Shown here one piece after another: positions 1 through 10,697 of a DNA stretch of 64,000 nt. The stretch is from CBCOTE01 sp965112965 (GTDB lineage: Bacteria; Desulfobacterota; Desulfovibrionia; Desulfovibrionales; Desulfovibrionaceae), in assembly GCA_965112965.1 (NCBI GenBank), contig CBCOTE010000026.1:1-64000 (forward strand). Reading direction: 5' to 3'. Position 1 is the first letter of the stretch, and every line of letters starts with the position of its first letter. Made by a program: the position numbers and the translations under genes. The notes under the pieces are model-generated. The model was not told where the DNA came from, did no database searches, and saw only the letters and a program-made list of their open reading frames with translations.

Positions 1-3000
1 TATTAATAATTATAATGTATGAGAGGCAAAAAATGAAATTGTGGAGAGCTTTTGGGGGGGGGGGGTGGGGTTGGTTTTGGCTGTTTTTATTTTGGAAAAT
101 TTGTGTTAGATTTAGATAAAATAAAAAGGGAATAATATGTCGAGAATGGTAACACAGGCCGTCGGCTAGGAGGAGCGATATGTTTCATGTCATAATGCCC
201 CTCAGTCGATCAGCCAGACAATAGTTGATAAGCATGGCTTTAGCCGTTATAAAGTGATTTTTTAAAGTTGCGTTGGACCAAGGGCCTCCAATACATGATA
301 AATCTGCTCGATGGTGTTGCGTGAATGAACGAGAAAAAAATTTGTTTCGAGCGGACGCGATTCAGCAAGCTAACGACTTTTTTTACAGGTGCGTGGTGCC
401 GAAATTCATGTGATATATATGGTTCCACTCGTTTGGATGAATTCTTTGGACACAATATAAGTTAAGTATGGATATGGCGGCGATATACTTAGCCAAAGTC
501 TGATGGATAACCGTCTACAACTCAAAAGATGCCGGGCTATTGAAACCTAAGAAAAAATAGCCCCGCCGTTCGTCGCGGTCAGGTAGGCTCTTGCGCAAGT
601 CCTTCATTACGATATAATGGCTCCAGCCGGCTCTATCTAGCGAAACTGCACAGTGTAGATAGTTGTCTGTTTGCGGTAGAGGGCAAGACATATGCAGCGT
701 CTATAGAGTTATCCAGCTAATGCCTACGTCCGTTGGCTAGGGCTAATTCTGACTGCATACGACTATAATTGCATATGATCATAACGTCAGCCATACCTGG
801 CCTGGTACGCTGGTTGAATATTGACAGAGAGAGCATCGCTCGGAGCGATAAATTTACCATAAACTTGAGTATTGCTCGATAGACTGAACGCTGCCAAGTT
901 CGGCTGTTTAGATGACCTGTGGCTGTTTAGATCAAGGAGCTGTACCCGTTCTTCGATGTTTGCTGCATTTTGTCCAACAGTATACCCTGGGCTCAGTCTT
1001 TCCGGTTGCGACTGTTCATTAATATCAAAGCTTTTCCTTTTATTGATAGATCCGATCCGGGCGGTGATAAGTTCTTCGGGATCAATTTGTCGACGGTCGG
1101 ACTAAGGGCTATCCTTAAAAAATGTCCAGCGACAGAGGATAAAAAATTTCTTTTATGAAGTAAGTGCATAGTAACCAGCATTATATATAGAAGATGTTAC
1201 AACAATGGTTACGGTACTATGCTGGATAGTGTCGGTTGTATATAGTTAAGGTGCTACGGAATCCTTGCGGGTTATATTTTATCCCTGATACTGAGGTACG
1301 CTGGCTATCAACCCGTCTTTATCTGCTCCTCCATCATTAACAAGGATGGCGCATTGGATTTTTACTGGACAAATGCCACTATGAGGCATGTCTTATCCAG
1401 GCTACAGCGTTCTACATTGCTTTTAGTTACTTGGATAATTGAGGTGGCGGGTTGTAGCGATGTTCAATTTTAATTGAATGGGTCGAGAGAGATATGCTGT
1501 GGTTTGGATTAGTATAGCCAAAATTCGTCTATCGTATCCTATGACAATGCTCGGTCCGCTAGAGATATCAGCTTGTGGGAGGAACAGGTCCAAAGGACGT
1601 GCTAAGAGTGGATAGATAACGTATGCAATTGAACTTAAGTTTTCATGCAGATTTGTTGTCATATAAAATGGTACGCCATGCGGAGCTATGGTGTGCAATT
1701 TGGCAGGTTAGTGACACAACAGAAGGTGTCGCGTTCTGTATGACCGCAGGCAGAATGTCACCTAGCCGGCTGGGCAGATTTATATTATTTAGTCATAGAT
1801 CTGTCGATATCATGCTCATGTGATGAAGTAAGCACGCGCATAATGCTTCTGGGTACGGCCAGAGGCCTGCTTAGGCCCAGTTTTATTTCAGCACTTGGTT
1901 GATAACGGTATATTCGACAAACTTGAGTTGTGTGGATTCATGAGGTACCGCAACTGCTTGAGCTATGGATTTACTGTGCGTGGGTAGCCCTCGTGCGCAT
2001 CGATGTGCCTGGAAAGGTGTTATTTCGTGGTTCGGTTTAATGATATGCGTGCGGCCGTAGAACGACTGTCCGTCTGGCTGTATCTGACGTGTTTTTTGTC
2101 CAGAAGTCCTTTTTTTCAGCCGCCGGTCTGCTAGTCTCACGGAGGTGCTAGGCTATGTGGGCCTTTTAGATTCCGAGTCACTGACTTAAATGCCATCACA
2201 TACTGGGAGAGATAACCGTTTCTTTACAGCCTGTCTTAGTGACAACAAACATTTTTATTTCCTGAAAATCGTTCATATGTATTTCGGGCTAGAAGCGCAG
2301 TAGAACTGGTTGTTTTTCATATGCTTTGAAATTCGAACCGTCTACCGTCGTCGGCTTGGCGGACCAATATCCTTGGTATATTAGAGATACTGGAGGCTAT
2401 AGGGACGAGTGCGTAGTTTTTTTTGGCTTTACGGAATCTTGTATGCTACAGCGTCTTTTCGGCTACTTCTAGCATGGCTTGCTTATTTTTTTATCCTGTA
2501 TTAGATAACTTGGTATGCTAAGTATTATTTTTTTTAGACCACGGCTACAGTGCTGCCTAAATTCTAAAAAATATGCCTGCCATCAAGTGCAGGCGACCCT
2601 GAGGTCGCGCTAATGCCTTAAAAGTGCTTAGCAACATCGTAGTTCTTTCTACCGAAGCTTCTCGAATCGGTGTGGTTTTTTGGCAGTACAAGGAGGCCGG
2701 TGGGTCGAGCACGTTCATTATATGCCTGGCTCTGTAATGAGAGCGCATTGAACTAGGGCGGTGTATGCACCGATTGTGCACTACTTACTGTCTGCCGTTG
2801 ATGTTGATAAAATAGGAATATATAACTTGGTCAGTGGACAGATCGTTATTTTTGGCCGGGAGTCTTCGGGTCAGTATAGTTACTCGGCATGGTCGTCCAA
2901 TAGTTGACAATGAAGGCAGCATGAATGATTAACGCCATATCAGTTACTTAGGTGATAGGTTGTTCTAAATATACAGCTAGATTGGCCGGATAATATATCC

Positions 3001-3356
3001 ATTAGGTCTTTGCAAGGTTGCCTGGCTGTCGATTCGTTAGATTCCCACCACAATAATTATAGAGGTAGTAGTGCTACGGCAAAGCCGTCCTAGTGCTGCC
3101 AAATCAAGACCGCGGTGTTGATTTGGTCGGCGAGTATTTGGAGCCATACAGATTAAGTCCGTTCATGGCGGCCTAGTTCCTTTTTTTTTTGCATCTACAT
3201 AAATGGGAGTTGGTTGGCGCATAACTCTTCCCTCATGATAAAATAATATATGTTCAGACTATAAAAATAAGGATAATACCAAGCTGAAGAGTTAACTTTT
3301 TTTGCTACTGCATAGGACAAAGCGGACTTATTCTATGCCTGTTCGATAAAAGAAGA
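1..3356. other. Spacer without recognisable gene
   Basis: No open frame here resembles a known protein; those present are short, on both strands and without a convincing ribosome site. The plus strand is rich in G and T and has many short T runs. A run of 12 G at 54-65 is followed closely by further G blocks. The whole stretch reads like eroded DNA, but I could not follow a continuous protein-like reading as I could in some later spacers. Confidence 0.6.
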
Positions 3357-5639
3357 TCAGCTCGTTATATGTTTTTCGTGTAGGATTGCAAAAATTTCTT
3401 CGCGGATAACACGCGCTGTCGCTTCGGCGGCGGCTTGATCCAGGCGTTCTGATATGGAAGTCTGTAGAGTTTCGAGACGGGTTTCAGCTTCTTCGCGCAG
3501 GCGGTCGGTGATGGCCTCACAACCAGCGCGGGCCTTATCTAGACCAACTTCTAACTCTTCTTTGAACTTTAAAGAAAAAAGCTTCCACTCGGTTTGGGCG
3601 ACAAAGCGTTGTTCCAGGTTGGAGATGGCATCGGCCAGTATTGAAGTAAAGGCCTGGCGCGCAGTTTCGACAATACTGACTAAAGTCGGGGTGTCAGAAA
3701 ACAGAGTTAGGTCGTTGTGTATGTCCGTCGCGTTTTGGTACTCGGCCGTAGGTAGTTGCGCGGCCATAAGGTTTGAGATGGCACTTTTTGTGGAGTTCTG
3801 GACGGTAACTTTTGTCTGCTCGATGGCTGTACGGGCCTGACCATCGGCGGTATTATGATTGTTGACCGCGGCCATATCCTCGGTCAACATCTCCCCGGCT
3901 AGGTGGTATAGAACTTTTTCGCCGGGTAGCTTGTCCAGACAGCGTTGCAGTTTCTCCTCCAACTGTTGGGTCAGTCGTATTGCGAGGTCTGTAGTTTGAC
4001 TGGTAAAGTCTTTTGCTAGTGTCTGGCATCGGTCAGCCAAGGGGTTGTCCATGTGTCGGCCGATCTTTTTGTCCTGGACCGGGAAATCGTTAGCAAAAAT
4101 GATGGCAATTTTTTTGGCTATTAAGGCATCTAACTTACTGCGGGCCGTAGCCAGGTGGCGTTCCAGTATCTGCGCTACCAAACCTTCGAGATATATGGTG
4201 AGTGCGGTGTGGTGGGCATCTTGGCAATTATCGATTTTTAGAAAAATCTTGGCCATTATGCCTTCCAAAATTAGATTAGCTGTATTAGTGGCATTGGTCT
4301 GGCGCGATTCAAGTTCGACCACGCGCATGCCCTGAGCAGTTAGACGTATTTCATGTTCGGCTAAGTGAGCTTCCAGGTCAGCTAGGCGACTTACTTTGGA
4401 TTCTAGCTCAATCAGATGTATTGTTTGCTCGGTCAGGCGTTGTTCCAGGTCAGCTAGAACTGTATATAGTTCAGCCCCCCTTAGATTTGATGCGGCAGGC
4501 GTAACAGGCCTAAGTGCAGTGGCGGTGGCGACTGCAGTGCTGACCAACATATTAACCCCAGGCCGGTATCCGATAGCCTGATCAAAGTCAGTAGGAGTAC
4601 AACTGAGATCCTTGGCAGTCGGCGTCATATTGGAGCTGACTGTATCGGTTAACTGCTGACCTGTGGCCTCGAAGAAGGTTTGCTCCGGGGTTAACTTGGG
4701 AAATTTCAGTTTCTTAATGAGCACATCAGGGTCCGAAAGACATATTTCCTTGACTGGAGCAGTCAATGCGGTCGCGACCATTATTTTATCGGGCGAGATG
4801 ACGTCTAATTTGATCAGATCGTAATCATCCTCCATACCCAGGACAGCCTTAGTCGTAGTTTTTTGGGTGCAGTTTTCGCCGGATATAACGGACGCGGTAG
4901 ATGCGGTAGCGGTCCACCCCTGGTTCAATGTAGCCTCCAGGTCGGTTCGGTCGGGCTCGTTGGCGTCCAGAGCCAGTGTGGCTGACGTTTCAGTAGAGAT
5001 GGAAAGTTCGGAAAGTTGGTCACTTGAAATGAAGGCGCTGAGATCGGCTAAATCTGTTTTCTCATCATCTCTACCTGGTAGCGTAGAGGCCATAGCAACT
5101 GTGACTACTGCCGATGCTACAGATAGATTACGCTTCCCTTCAGGTTCTTCCCACAAGCCAACCAAGCTGGCGGGATTGGCAAGGGCTACGGACTTCAGAG
5201 TGGCGGCAGTAACATTCAGATCGTTCAGGTTGAGTTTGCTTAACAATTCTTCTTCGGCAATAGCTTCAGCCTCGGCATCCGGATCGGATGCCTCTATTTT
5301 CATGGCGGCATCGAGCTCTAGAATTTCCTCTTCGTTTGCATAAGACCTTTTTGGGTCCCAACGACTGCTCAAGCTTTTAACATCTAGGCCGCCTGGGCCA
5401 AAAAATTTTTTCATCTTTTTATCCAGGCCTAGGCTCAGGCATCCGTTCAGGCCTACCTCGGCATTGGCATCCAGGTTAGCTGCCGGCCTGATTATGAGAT
5501 CGGCCTGAAGGGTCAGGTTACTATCCAATTCGGCCAAAAGATCCTCTTCGGTAGCATTTTTTGATGTTGGTGGAAGAAGCTTTGAAACCACCATTGACAA
5601 AAAAGTTTTTTTAAACTCATTCTCGAAGTTCATGCCCAC
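3357..5639 (-). CDS. Large coiled-coil protein, unknown function (760 aa)
   Basis: I do not recognise this protein. The reading frame is far too long to be chance in this composition. It starts at a GTG (5639), with an ATG two codons later (5633); neither has a clear Shine-Dalgarno sequence, so the start is uncertain. No signal peptide or membrane segment is visible. Residues about 1-400 are acidic and rich in Ala, Thr, Leu and Asp, as in a low-complexity region. From about residue 400 the protein becomes heptad-like, with two adjacent related units starting with ADLEQRL and ADLEAHL and ending in ELES. The last 100 residues are strongly helical and charged, ending in ATARVIREEIFAI. This suggests a cytoplasmic structural or scaffold protein. 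It is transcribed in the same direction as the cytochrome gene upstream, with 277 bases between them. Its survival among decayed DNA implies it is still used. Confidence 0.75.
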   Translation of the reverse strand: MGMNFENEFKKTFLSMVVSKLLPPTSKNATEEDLLAELDSNLTLQADLIIRPAANLDANAEVGLNGCLSLGLDKKMKKFFGPGGLDVKSLSSRWDPKRSYANEEEILELDAAMKIEASDPDAEAEAIAEEELLSKLNLNDLNVTAATLKSVALANPASLVGLWEEPEGKRNLSVASAVVTVAMASTLPGRDDEKTDLADLSAFISSDQLSELSISTETSATLALDANEPDRTDLEATLNQGWTATASTASVISGENCTQKTTTKAVLGMEDDYDLIKLDVISPDKIMVATALTAPVKEICLSDPDVLIKKLKFPKLTPEQTFFEATGQQLTDTVSSNMTPTAKDLSCTPTDFDQAIGYRPGVNMLVSTAVATATALRPVTPAASNLRGAELYTVLADLEQRLTEQTIHLIELESKVSRLADLEAHLAEHEIRLTAQGMRVVELESRQTNATNTANLILEGIMAKIFLKIDNCQDAHHTALTIYLEGLVAQILERHLATARSKLDALIAKKIAIIFANDFPVQDKKIGRHMDNPLADRCQTLAKDFTSQTTDLAIRLTQQLEEKLQRCLDKLPGEKVLYHLAGEMLTEDMAAVNNHNTADGQARTAIEQTKVTVQNSTKSAISNLMAAQLPTAEYQNATDIHNDLTLFSDTPTLVSIVETARQAFTSILADAISNLEQRFVAQTEWKLFSLKFKEELEVGLDKARAGCEAITDRLREEAETRLETLQTSISERLDQAAAEATARVIREEIFAILHEKHITS

Positions 5640-5868
5640 ATCGGCGGCATTTACAGATGAACCTTAGATAAACGGCTCTTTTCTGGTAACGCCGATCGGT
5701 CAGAGTGGTCCATTGGATTTGGTTGTCGTCGGCCGTACGGGCTTGATTAGGCCCGGTGTCAAAAAAAAGATTGCCGACAGCCCTTGTCCCTAGTAGTTTC
5801 CGGGATGCTGAATAAGAAATAAAATTTTTTATACAGCAGAAATTAAAAGCATATTTCTAGCCAAACAC

Positions 5869-5893
5869 AAAGGCCATCTTTAAGGCGGCCTTT
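5869..5893 (-). terminator. Hairpin after the cytochrome c3 gene
   Basis: A 7-bp inverted repeat (AAAGGCC / GGCCTTT) with an 11-base loop lies 24 bases beyond the cytochrome stop codon on the minus strand. It lacks a strong U run, so it is either a weak intrinsic terminator or a transcript-stabilising hairpin. Confidence 0.45.
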
Positions 5894-5916
5894 AGAAACT
5901 AAAGATAAGTTACAAC

Positions 5917-6303
5917 TTACTGGATGTGGCAAACCGAACCTTTACAACTGGCCAGCTTTTTCTTTTTCTCGGCATCGCCCGCAGAGGTCTCGATATGGCA
6001 GGCTACGCAGGTCTTGATTTTTGCCTTGGAATTATGAAAGGCCTTGTAGGCATCCATACCGGTAGGATCGTTCTTGGGCTTGTCATGGCAGCCAACATTT
6101 TTGCAGCCGCTCACGGGGCTTTTGTCATCCCACTTATGATGACAGACCTTACAGTCATCTTTGGCGTGCCTGGAATGGTCAAAAGGAACCTGCTTGACGC
6201 CTATTTTCACCAGAGCGGGTATAGCAGGAGCGGCGTACAGCGTCGAAAAGGCAAACGCGTAGACTATGGTCGCATAAATAAAAACAACTATAAACTTTTT
6301 CAT
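5917..6303 (-). CDS. Tetraheme cytochrome c3 (class III)
   Basis: Periplasmic electron carrier that shuttles electrons between hydrogenases or formate dehydrogenases and membrane redox complexes in sulfate-reducing bacteria. The 128-residue product starts with a lysine-containing n-region and a hydrophobic signal peptide ending near the AAPAIP stretch. Four heme-attachment sites follow in the order typical of the family: CKVCH (CX2CH), CKNVGCH (CX4CH), CVACH (CX2CH) and CKGSVCH (CX4CH). Extra histidines such as those in the HSRH stretch and in AFHNS can serve as distal heme ligands. A strong AAGGAGG site precedes the ATG. Length and layout match the Desulfovibrio type I protein. The gene stands alone, with no hydrogenase or transmembrane partner beside it. 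It needs c-type heme, which links it to the ahbB-hemL pair 2.3 kb to the right. Confidence 0.95.
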   Translation of the reverse strand: MKKFIVVFIYATIVYAFAFSTLYAAPAIPALVKIGVKQVPFDHSRHAKDDCKVCHHKWDDKSPVSGCKNVGCHDKPKNDPTGMDAYKAFHNSKAKIKTCVACHIETSAGDAEKKKKLASCKGSVCHIQ

Positions 6304-6352
6304 GGCTCCACTACCTCCTTATTATACTAAAAAATATTGAATATATTTGATA

Positions 6353-6381
6353 CTAGTACAGCATAAGTTTTATTATGTCAA
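6353..6381 (-). promoter_or_regulatory. Possible sigma-70 promoter of cytochrome c3
   Basis: On the minus strand a perfect TTGACA lies at 6381-6376. At 17-bp spacing the -10 position reads TACTAG, a weak match, so only the -35 element is convincing. It sits about 75 bases before the start codon. Confidence 0.3.
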
Positions 6382-8646
6382 TATGGTTAATGGTTGTAGT
6401 ATGCCTTGGTTGAGGTATGCCGCGGTCTATAATAGAGAGTCGCTACATTTTCGTACGGCTTAAAATGAAGGTATATATATGAATAAATCTTCCCATGATA
6501 ATTATGGAAAAATAGTGAGTTAATGGTATCTTGAGTCGAGCCGCCGAGTCTGTCAAGAAAGACGTATTCGGCAGAATATGATATCATTGGATGATTTTTT
6601 TAGAATCCAGGTACTCCTTGGATCAATACTAAGGTGGCTAGTTTATAGATACCCGTCCAGTTCATGTGATTATATTATCATCCCGGCTAAGGCTAGTTTT
6701 ATGGTGTTTCGGGCATGGTCTCTTGTTTGGGTCAAGGCCCACTTATTTGTTTTTTTGTCGTGGTGTAAAGTGGCTGGCATTTGCTCCAGATAGAGGCACG
6801 GCCTATTAGAAATTTGATCTCTTCAGGACCATAACTCTAGGGACAGACAGTGGTCGTTCTTCGATTTGAGCTAGATGAGTTTGGGAGAGTACGGTTGCTG
6901 GCACATAGATTAGGACCACAGTCACGATCTTTGACTATGTACCTTTATGTAGCAAGCTGTATCTGCAGGCAACATAGTCACTACGATCTTGCATATATTA
7001 GTTATATCATGTTTTATTTAGCTACAGTTATCCGTTCCGATTTCTTGGGCGCGATAACCATTGTGGGTGATGTAGCGGTCTCTTTAGTCCAGCAAAAATA
7101 CCTTGACAAGGCCGCTTCCAGGGGGGGGGTTGCGGTCTAATCGATCCTTAGTGTCGTTACCAGCATACGCTCTAGTTAGTACCGCGACGCTCACCCTTGT
7201 CGAGACTTGCTGCTCAGATTAGTGACATAATCCGACTATAGCTATTAGCAGGCCTACACGACTGGCCATGTCCGCAGCTGAGACGATAACTATCTGTCTC
7301 CCTACATGAGTGCTACTATTTTTTTGAGCTAAGGCGTCACGTCGTCTAGGTGTCGACATGCAATTCGAGGCAGAACGGCTGGTTCGGCTAAAGACGGCTA
7401 TGGACTGACTACAGGCCTCTTGCTTCAGTGGTTCCATGGTTCGGACTACGATGTCCGCCGTGACCATGAATGCGTGGCGTTGTGTAGATAAAGAATAACT
7501 TAGTCAGAAATTTCTATAGGTCGGTTAATTCTAGTTTGGAGTATATACTGTACCGCTATCATTGTAGTAAAGCGTTCCGGATATAAAAGACGGTTTAAAG
7601 GTGTGGCTAGTCGGGCCTCTAGCTAGTCCCAGACCGTTACAGTTTGTAGTCTCACGGCCAAAAATGACTTGGACATCGGTTTTTTGGGGCGGCTAATAGA
7701 GTTTTTTGGCTAGGACTAGTATTCGGCAAACAAAAGTTATCATACGTAGTAGAACTTGATTTTGAGGATGAAAATGGCTATTTTTTTCAGTGTGAGTGCT
7801 TTGGCTAAAATTAAGTCATATTTCGTAAGCCAAGGCCATAACTTGCTATGATTATTTGATCCAGCTCGTAGAATTGGGCTATGATAGCTGAGTCCGGTAT
7901 CTTGTCCATCAGGCTTTTGCGTTATACCGTGAAGCATATGGTACGGAGTCGCGGCTTAGTCTATAAGTCTGGCTCATCCGAGCCAGAAGAGCGGTTTAGA
8001 CCGATACCATCTTTGAGTCAGAAGGAATGTTGGCAACTAGCTATTTGGCTAGCCGGAACCAGCCTTTCTCAAAATAAACTGAAAGCATGGCTTATTTATA
8101 CATTCAGGGCTTAAAGTGCAGGTGACGCAGGCTGGGTATAATGTGGTACATCGTAGAGTACCACATTATACCCAGCCTGCGTAAGCAGTCATTATGAAGC
8201 AGCAAGTATTCTTTGTCTACGTCTAAGCATTTTGACTTCTAAATTTATCATCTCCACATCTTTGAGCTGGCCTGGCAGAAGTGAGTTATACTATTTGGTT
8301 TAGGTACGCTGAAATCGAAATTATGGGAATTGTCTAGGAACAGAATGCAGAACATAATATTTGGTTTAGCGTAATTATGTTCCGGACCGTGAAAGTTTTT
8401 TAGTATTGATGCAATAGGCTACTAGCCAGCCAGTGGCTTTAGAGACGGTTAAGGCTCCGGCTCAGAGATTAGTTATAGCGGATGCCGAAACGGTCATTTT
8501 TATAGTACCAACAGATCACAGTTTTTTGTCCACTACGTGTCAGATTGGCCTAGCTCAAAAAAATGCTAGTCCGAAAAATATAGAGGCCGATAGAAATCTT
8601 TTTTTTAGAGCTATAATATTATCCATAGTAGACAAATCTGGCATCT
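6382..8646. other. Spacer without recognisable gene; holds a long hairpin
   Basis: No intact gene is visible between the cytochrome and hemL. Short frames exist on both strands but lack ribosome sites and recognisable motifs. A run of 9 G lies at 7121-7129. The notable element is the perfect inverted repeat at 8125-8182, listed separately. Confidence 0.55.
8125..8182. repeat. Perfect 25-bp inverted repeat with 8-base loop
   Basis: Arms at 8125-8149 and 8158-8182 are exact reverse complements, separated by ATCGTAGA. Each arm contains a TATAAT sequence. No U run follows on either side, so it is not a standard terminator. It lies in gene-free DNA, about 460 bases beyond the hemL stop codon. Confidence 0.9.
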
Positions 8647-9915
8647 TTAAAAAATCGCCTTTTGTGCTGCATCTAGAGTTTGTTTCAGGTCTGCGTCAGT
8701 GTGAGCGAAGGAGACCATCGCTGTCTCGAAGCCCGAAGGCGCTAGGTACACGCCGGCACTACGCATTTGTCGGTAGAAATTTGCATAGTCCGCTGCATCT
8801 GAATTTTTGGCTGTTATGAAATTGGTCACATGTTGACCTGTAAAATAGATGGTAAACATAGAGGCACATTGGACTACTGTAACCGGGACGCCTTTGTCGC
8901 GCAGGATATCCTTCAGACCTTGGGCTAGGCTTGCGGTACGCAGTTCCAGTCCGGTATAGTCAGCCGTCTTGAGCAGCCGCAGTGTGGCTAGGCCTGCGGC
9001 CATAGCCATCGGGTTTCCTGAGAGGGTGCCGGCTTGGTAGACGTCGCCACAGGGGGCGATATTTTCCATGAATTCCCGTCGGCCGCCGTAGGCACCTACG
9101 GGCAATCCGCCGCCAATGATTTTGCCCAATGTAGTTAGGTCTGGAATGATGCCGTAACGGGCCTGTGCGCCACCGTAGGCTACCCGGAAGCCTGTGATAA
9201 CCTCGTCGAAGATGAGTAGGGTGTCGTACTTGTCACATAAGGCTCGTAGGCCGGGTAAAAAACCTTCAATCGGTAGAACCAGCCCCATATTTCCAGCCAC
9301 AGGTTCCACTATGATTGCGGCGATATTACGACCATGAACGACAAAAAGTGCTTCCACCGCAGCGAGATCGTTGTAGGGGGCTAACAGTGTGTCTTTGACC
9401 GTGTCTGATGGCACGCCTAGTGTACCAGGAATAGACATGGTGGCTGATCCTGAGCCAGCTGCAGCTAGGAAAGGGTCAGCATGGCCATGGTAGCATCCCA
9501 CAAACTTGACGAGCTTACTGCAGCCTGTGATCGCCCGGGCTAGACGTAGGGCGCTCATGGTGGCCTCGGTGCCAGAGTTGACCATACGTACCATTTCAAT
9601 ACCGGGCAGGGCATCTACTATGGCTTCGGCCAATTTAACTTCAGTGGCACAGGGGGCGCCGTAACTGGTGCCAGTGGCTGCGGCTGCAGTTACGGCCGAA
9701 ACAATTTCGGGATGGCAATGGCCAAAGATTAAAGGCCCCCACGACATAACATAATCGATGTATTCGTGACCGTCCACGCTCAGTATTCGACTACCGCGGC
9801 CTGAGGCGATGAAAAGAGGCTCAGCGCCTACAGATTGGCAAGCGCGTACTGGACTATTGACACCACCAGGTATGACCTGTCGGGCGCGATTAAAGAGGTC
9901 TTTAGAGTTAGACAT
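8647..9915 (-). CDS. hemL: Glutamate-1-semialdehyde 2,1-aminomutase
   Basis: PLP enzyme that converts glutamate-1-semialdehyde to 5-aminolevulinate, the committed precursor of all tetrapyrroles in the C5 pathway. The 422-residue length is standard. The N-terminal VIPGGVNSPVRA signature, the substrate-site YHGHAD stretch, the DEVITGFR segment and the PLP-lysine motif TLGKIIGGG (Lys near 265) are all present, as is the conserved GTLSGNP stretch. An AAGGA site lies just before the ATG. It follows ahbB on the same strand with 57 bases between them, so the two probably form an operon that couples tetrapyrrole entry to siroheme-based heme synthesis. No damage to key motifs is visible. Confidence 0.97.
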   Translation of the reverse strand: MSNSKDLFNRARQVIPGGVNSPVRACQSVGAEPLFIASGRGSRILSVDGHEYIDYVMSWGPLIFGHCHPEIVSAVTAAAATGTSYGAPCATEVKLAEAIVDALPGIEMVRMVNSGTEATMSALRLARAITGCSKLVKFVGCYHGHADPFLAAAGSGSATMSIPGTLGVPSDTVKDTLLAPYNDLAAVEALFVVHGRNIAAIIVEPVAGNMGLVLPIEGFLPGLRALCDKYDTLLIFDEVITGFRVAYGGAQARYGIIPDLTTLGKIIGGGLPVGAYGGRREFMENIAPCGDVYQAGTLSGNPMAMAAGLATLRLLKTADYTGLELRTASLAQGLKDILRDKGVPVTVVQCASMFTIYFTGQHVTNFITAKNSDAADYANFYRQMRSAGVYLAPSGFETAMVSFAHTDADLKQTLDAAQKAIF

Positions 9916-9972
9916 CGGAATTCCTTGTATATATTGTGAGAATGGAGATAGCGTATAGTCCTTGAGTTGGCT

Positions 9973-10470
9973 TTAGAAGTAGAGCATGGAAGTTTTTTTT
10001 AGTTCTTTTATGCTGAAGAGTACGGCGTGATCCACCACTGTCGTGGCCTCAGGTAGGGCGGCTAGGATATCCACGGTCGCTAGACAATTTTCACGGTATT
10101 TACTGTGGATCATAGTGTAGAGGCTATAGGGCCAGTCAGGCTGGGGCCGGCGCCAGTAGCAGTGGGAGACCTGGTGCTGACTGGACATAGTCCGGCCTAC
10201 GGCCTCGACATACTTTTCAGGTATATTCCAAACAACCATGGCGTTGGCGTTATAGCCGGCCTTTTGGTGCCGTAAGGTGGCGCCTAATCGGCGGATAGTA
10301 CCGTCGGCCTTGAGTTGGCGCAAAAGCCTAAACACGTTAGCCTCGGTTACGGTGACTCCAGCAACGGCGGTAACCTCCCGGGCTATATCGGCGTAGGGGG
10401 TGACACTGTCCGGCAGGTTGCCCTGGACGCGCTTGAGGATTTCGATCTCTATGGGGCTGAATTTACGCAT
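9973..10470 (-). CDS. ahbB: Siroheme decarboxylase subunit AhbB (Lrp/AsnC-like)
   Basis: One of the two subunits of siroheme decarboxylase, which turns siroheme into 12,18-didecarboxysiroheme in the alternative heme route of sulfate reducers and archaea. The fold is that of an Lrp/AsnC regulator: an N-terminal winged helix (from SPIEIEILKRVQ) followed by a RAM-like domain. The segments RRLGATLRHQKAG, VSHCYWRRP, WPYSLYTMIH and the C-terminal ELKKTSMLYF are those I associate with AhbB rather than AhbA. I chose the internal ATG at 10470 because an AAGGA site precedes it; the frame stays open further upstream but has no better start. Its partner AhbA is not in the window. It is divergent from gpsA across 227 bases. 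Confidence 0.88.
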   Translation of the reverse strand: MRKFSPIEIEILKRVQGNLPDSVTPYADIAREVTAVAGVTVTEANVFRLLRQLKADGTIRRLGATLRHQKAGYNANAMVVWNIPEKYVEAVGRTMSSQHQVSHCYWRRPQPDWPYSLYTMIHSKYRENCLATVDILAALPEATTVVDHAVLFSIKELKKTSMLYF

Positions 10471-10697
10471 GGCGATTCCTTGTGGCGGATGCCTTAGCCT
10501 GTTCGGTTGTTCCGTGTGGCTAACTAAAAATAGTATCTGCAAATAGGTCGCACTGCAACCGTTAGCAAGCCTGACCGGTTCTGGATTATACCGGATAACG
10601 GGGGCTGCAGGTAGGTAATAGCGGTCGGACTTGCCAAGAGCTGTAGTAGAGTGGTATAAAAATTGGCGTCGACATATCCAGTCAAAAGGACCGAACC

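Noticed and set aside
1883..2140. 85-codon minus-strand frame in the first spacer
   Set aside because: Reads somewhat like protein but has no ribosome site, no homologous motif and no continuation in other frames.
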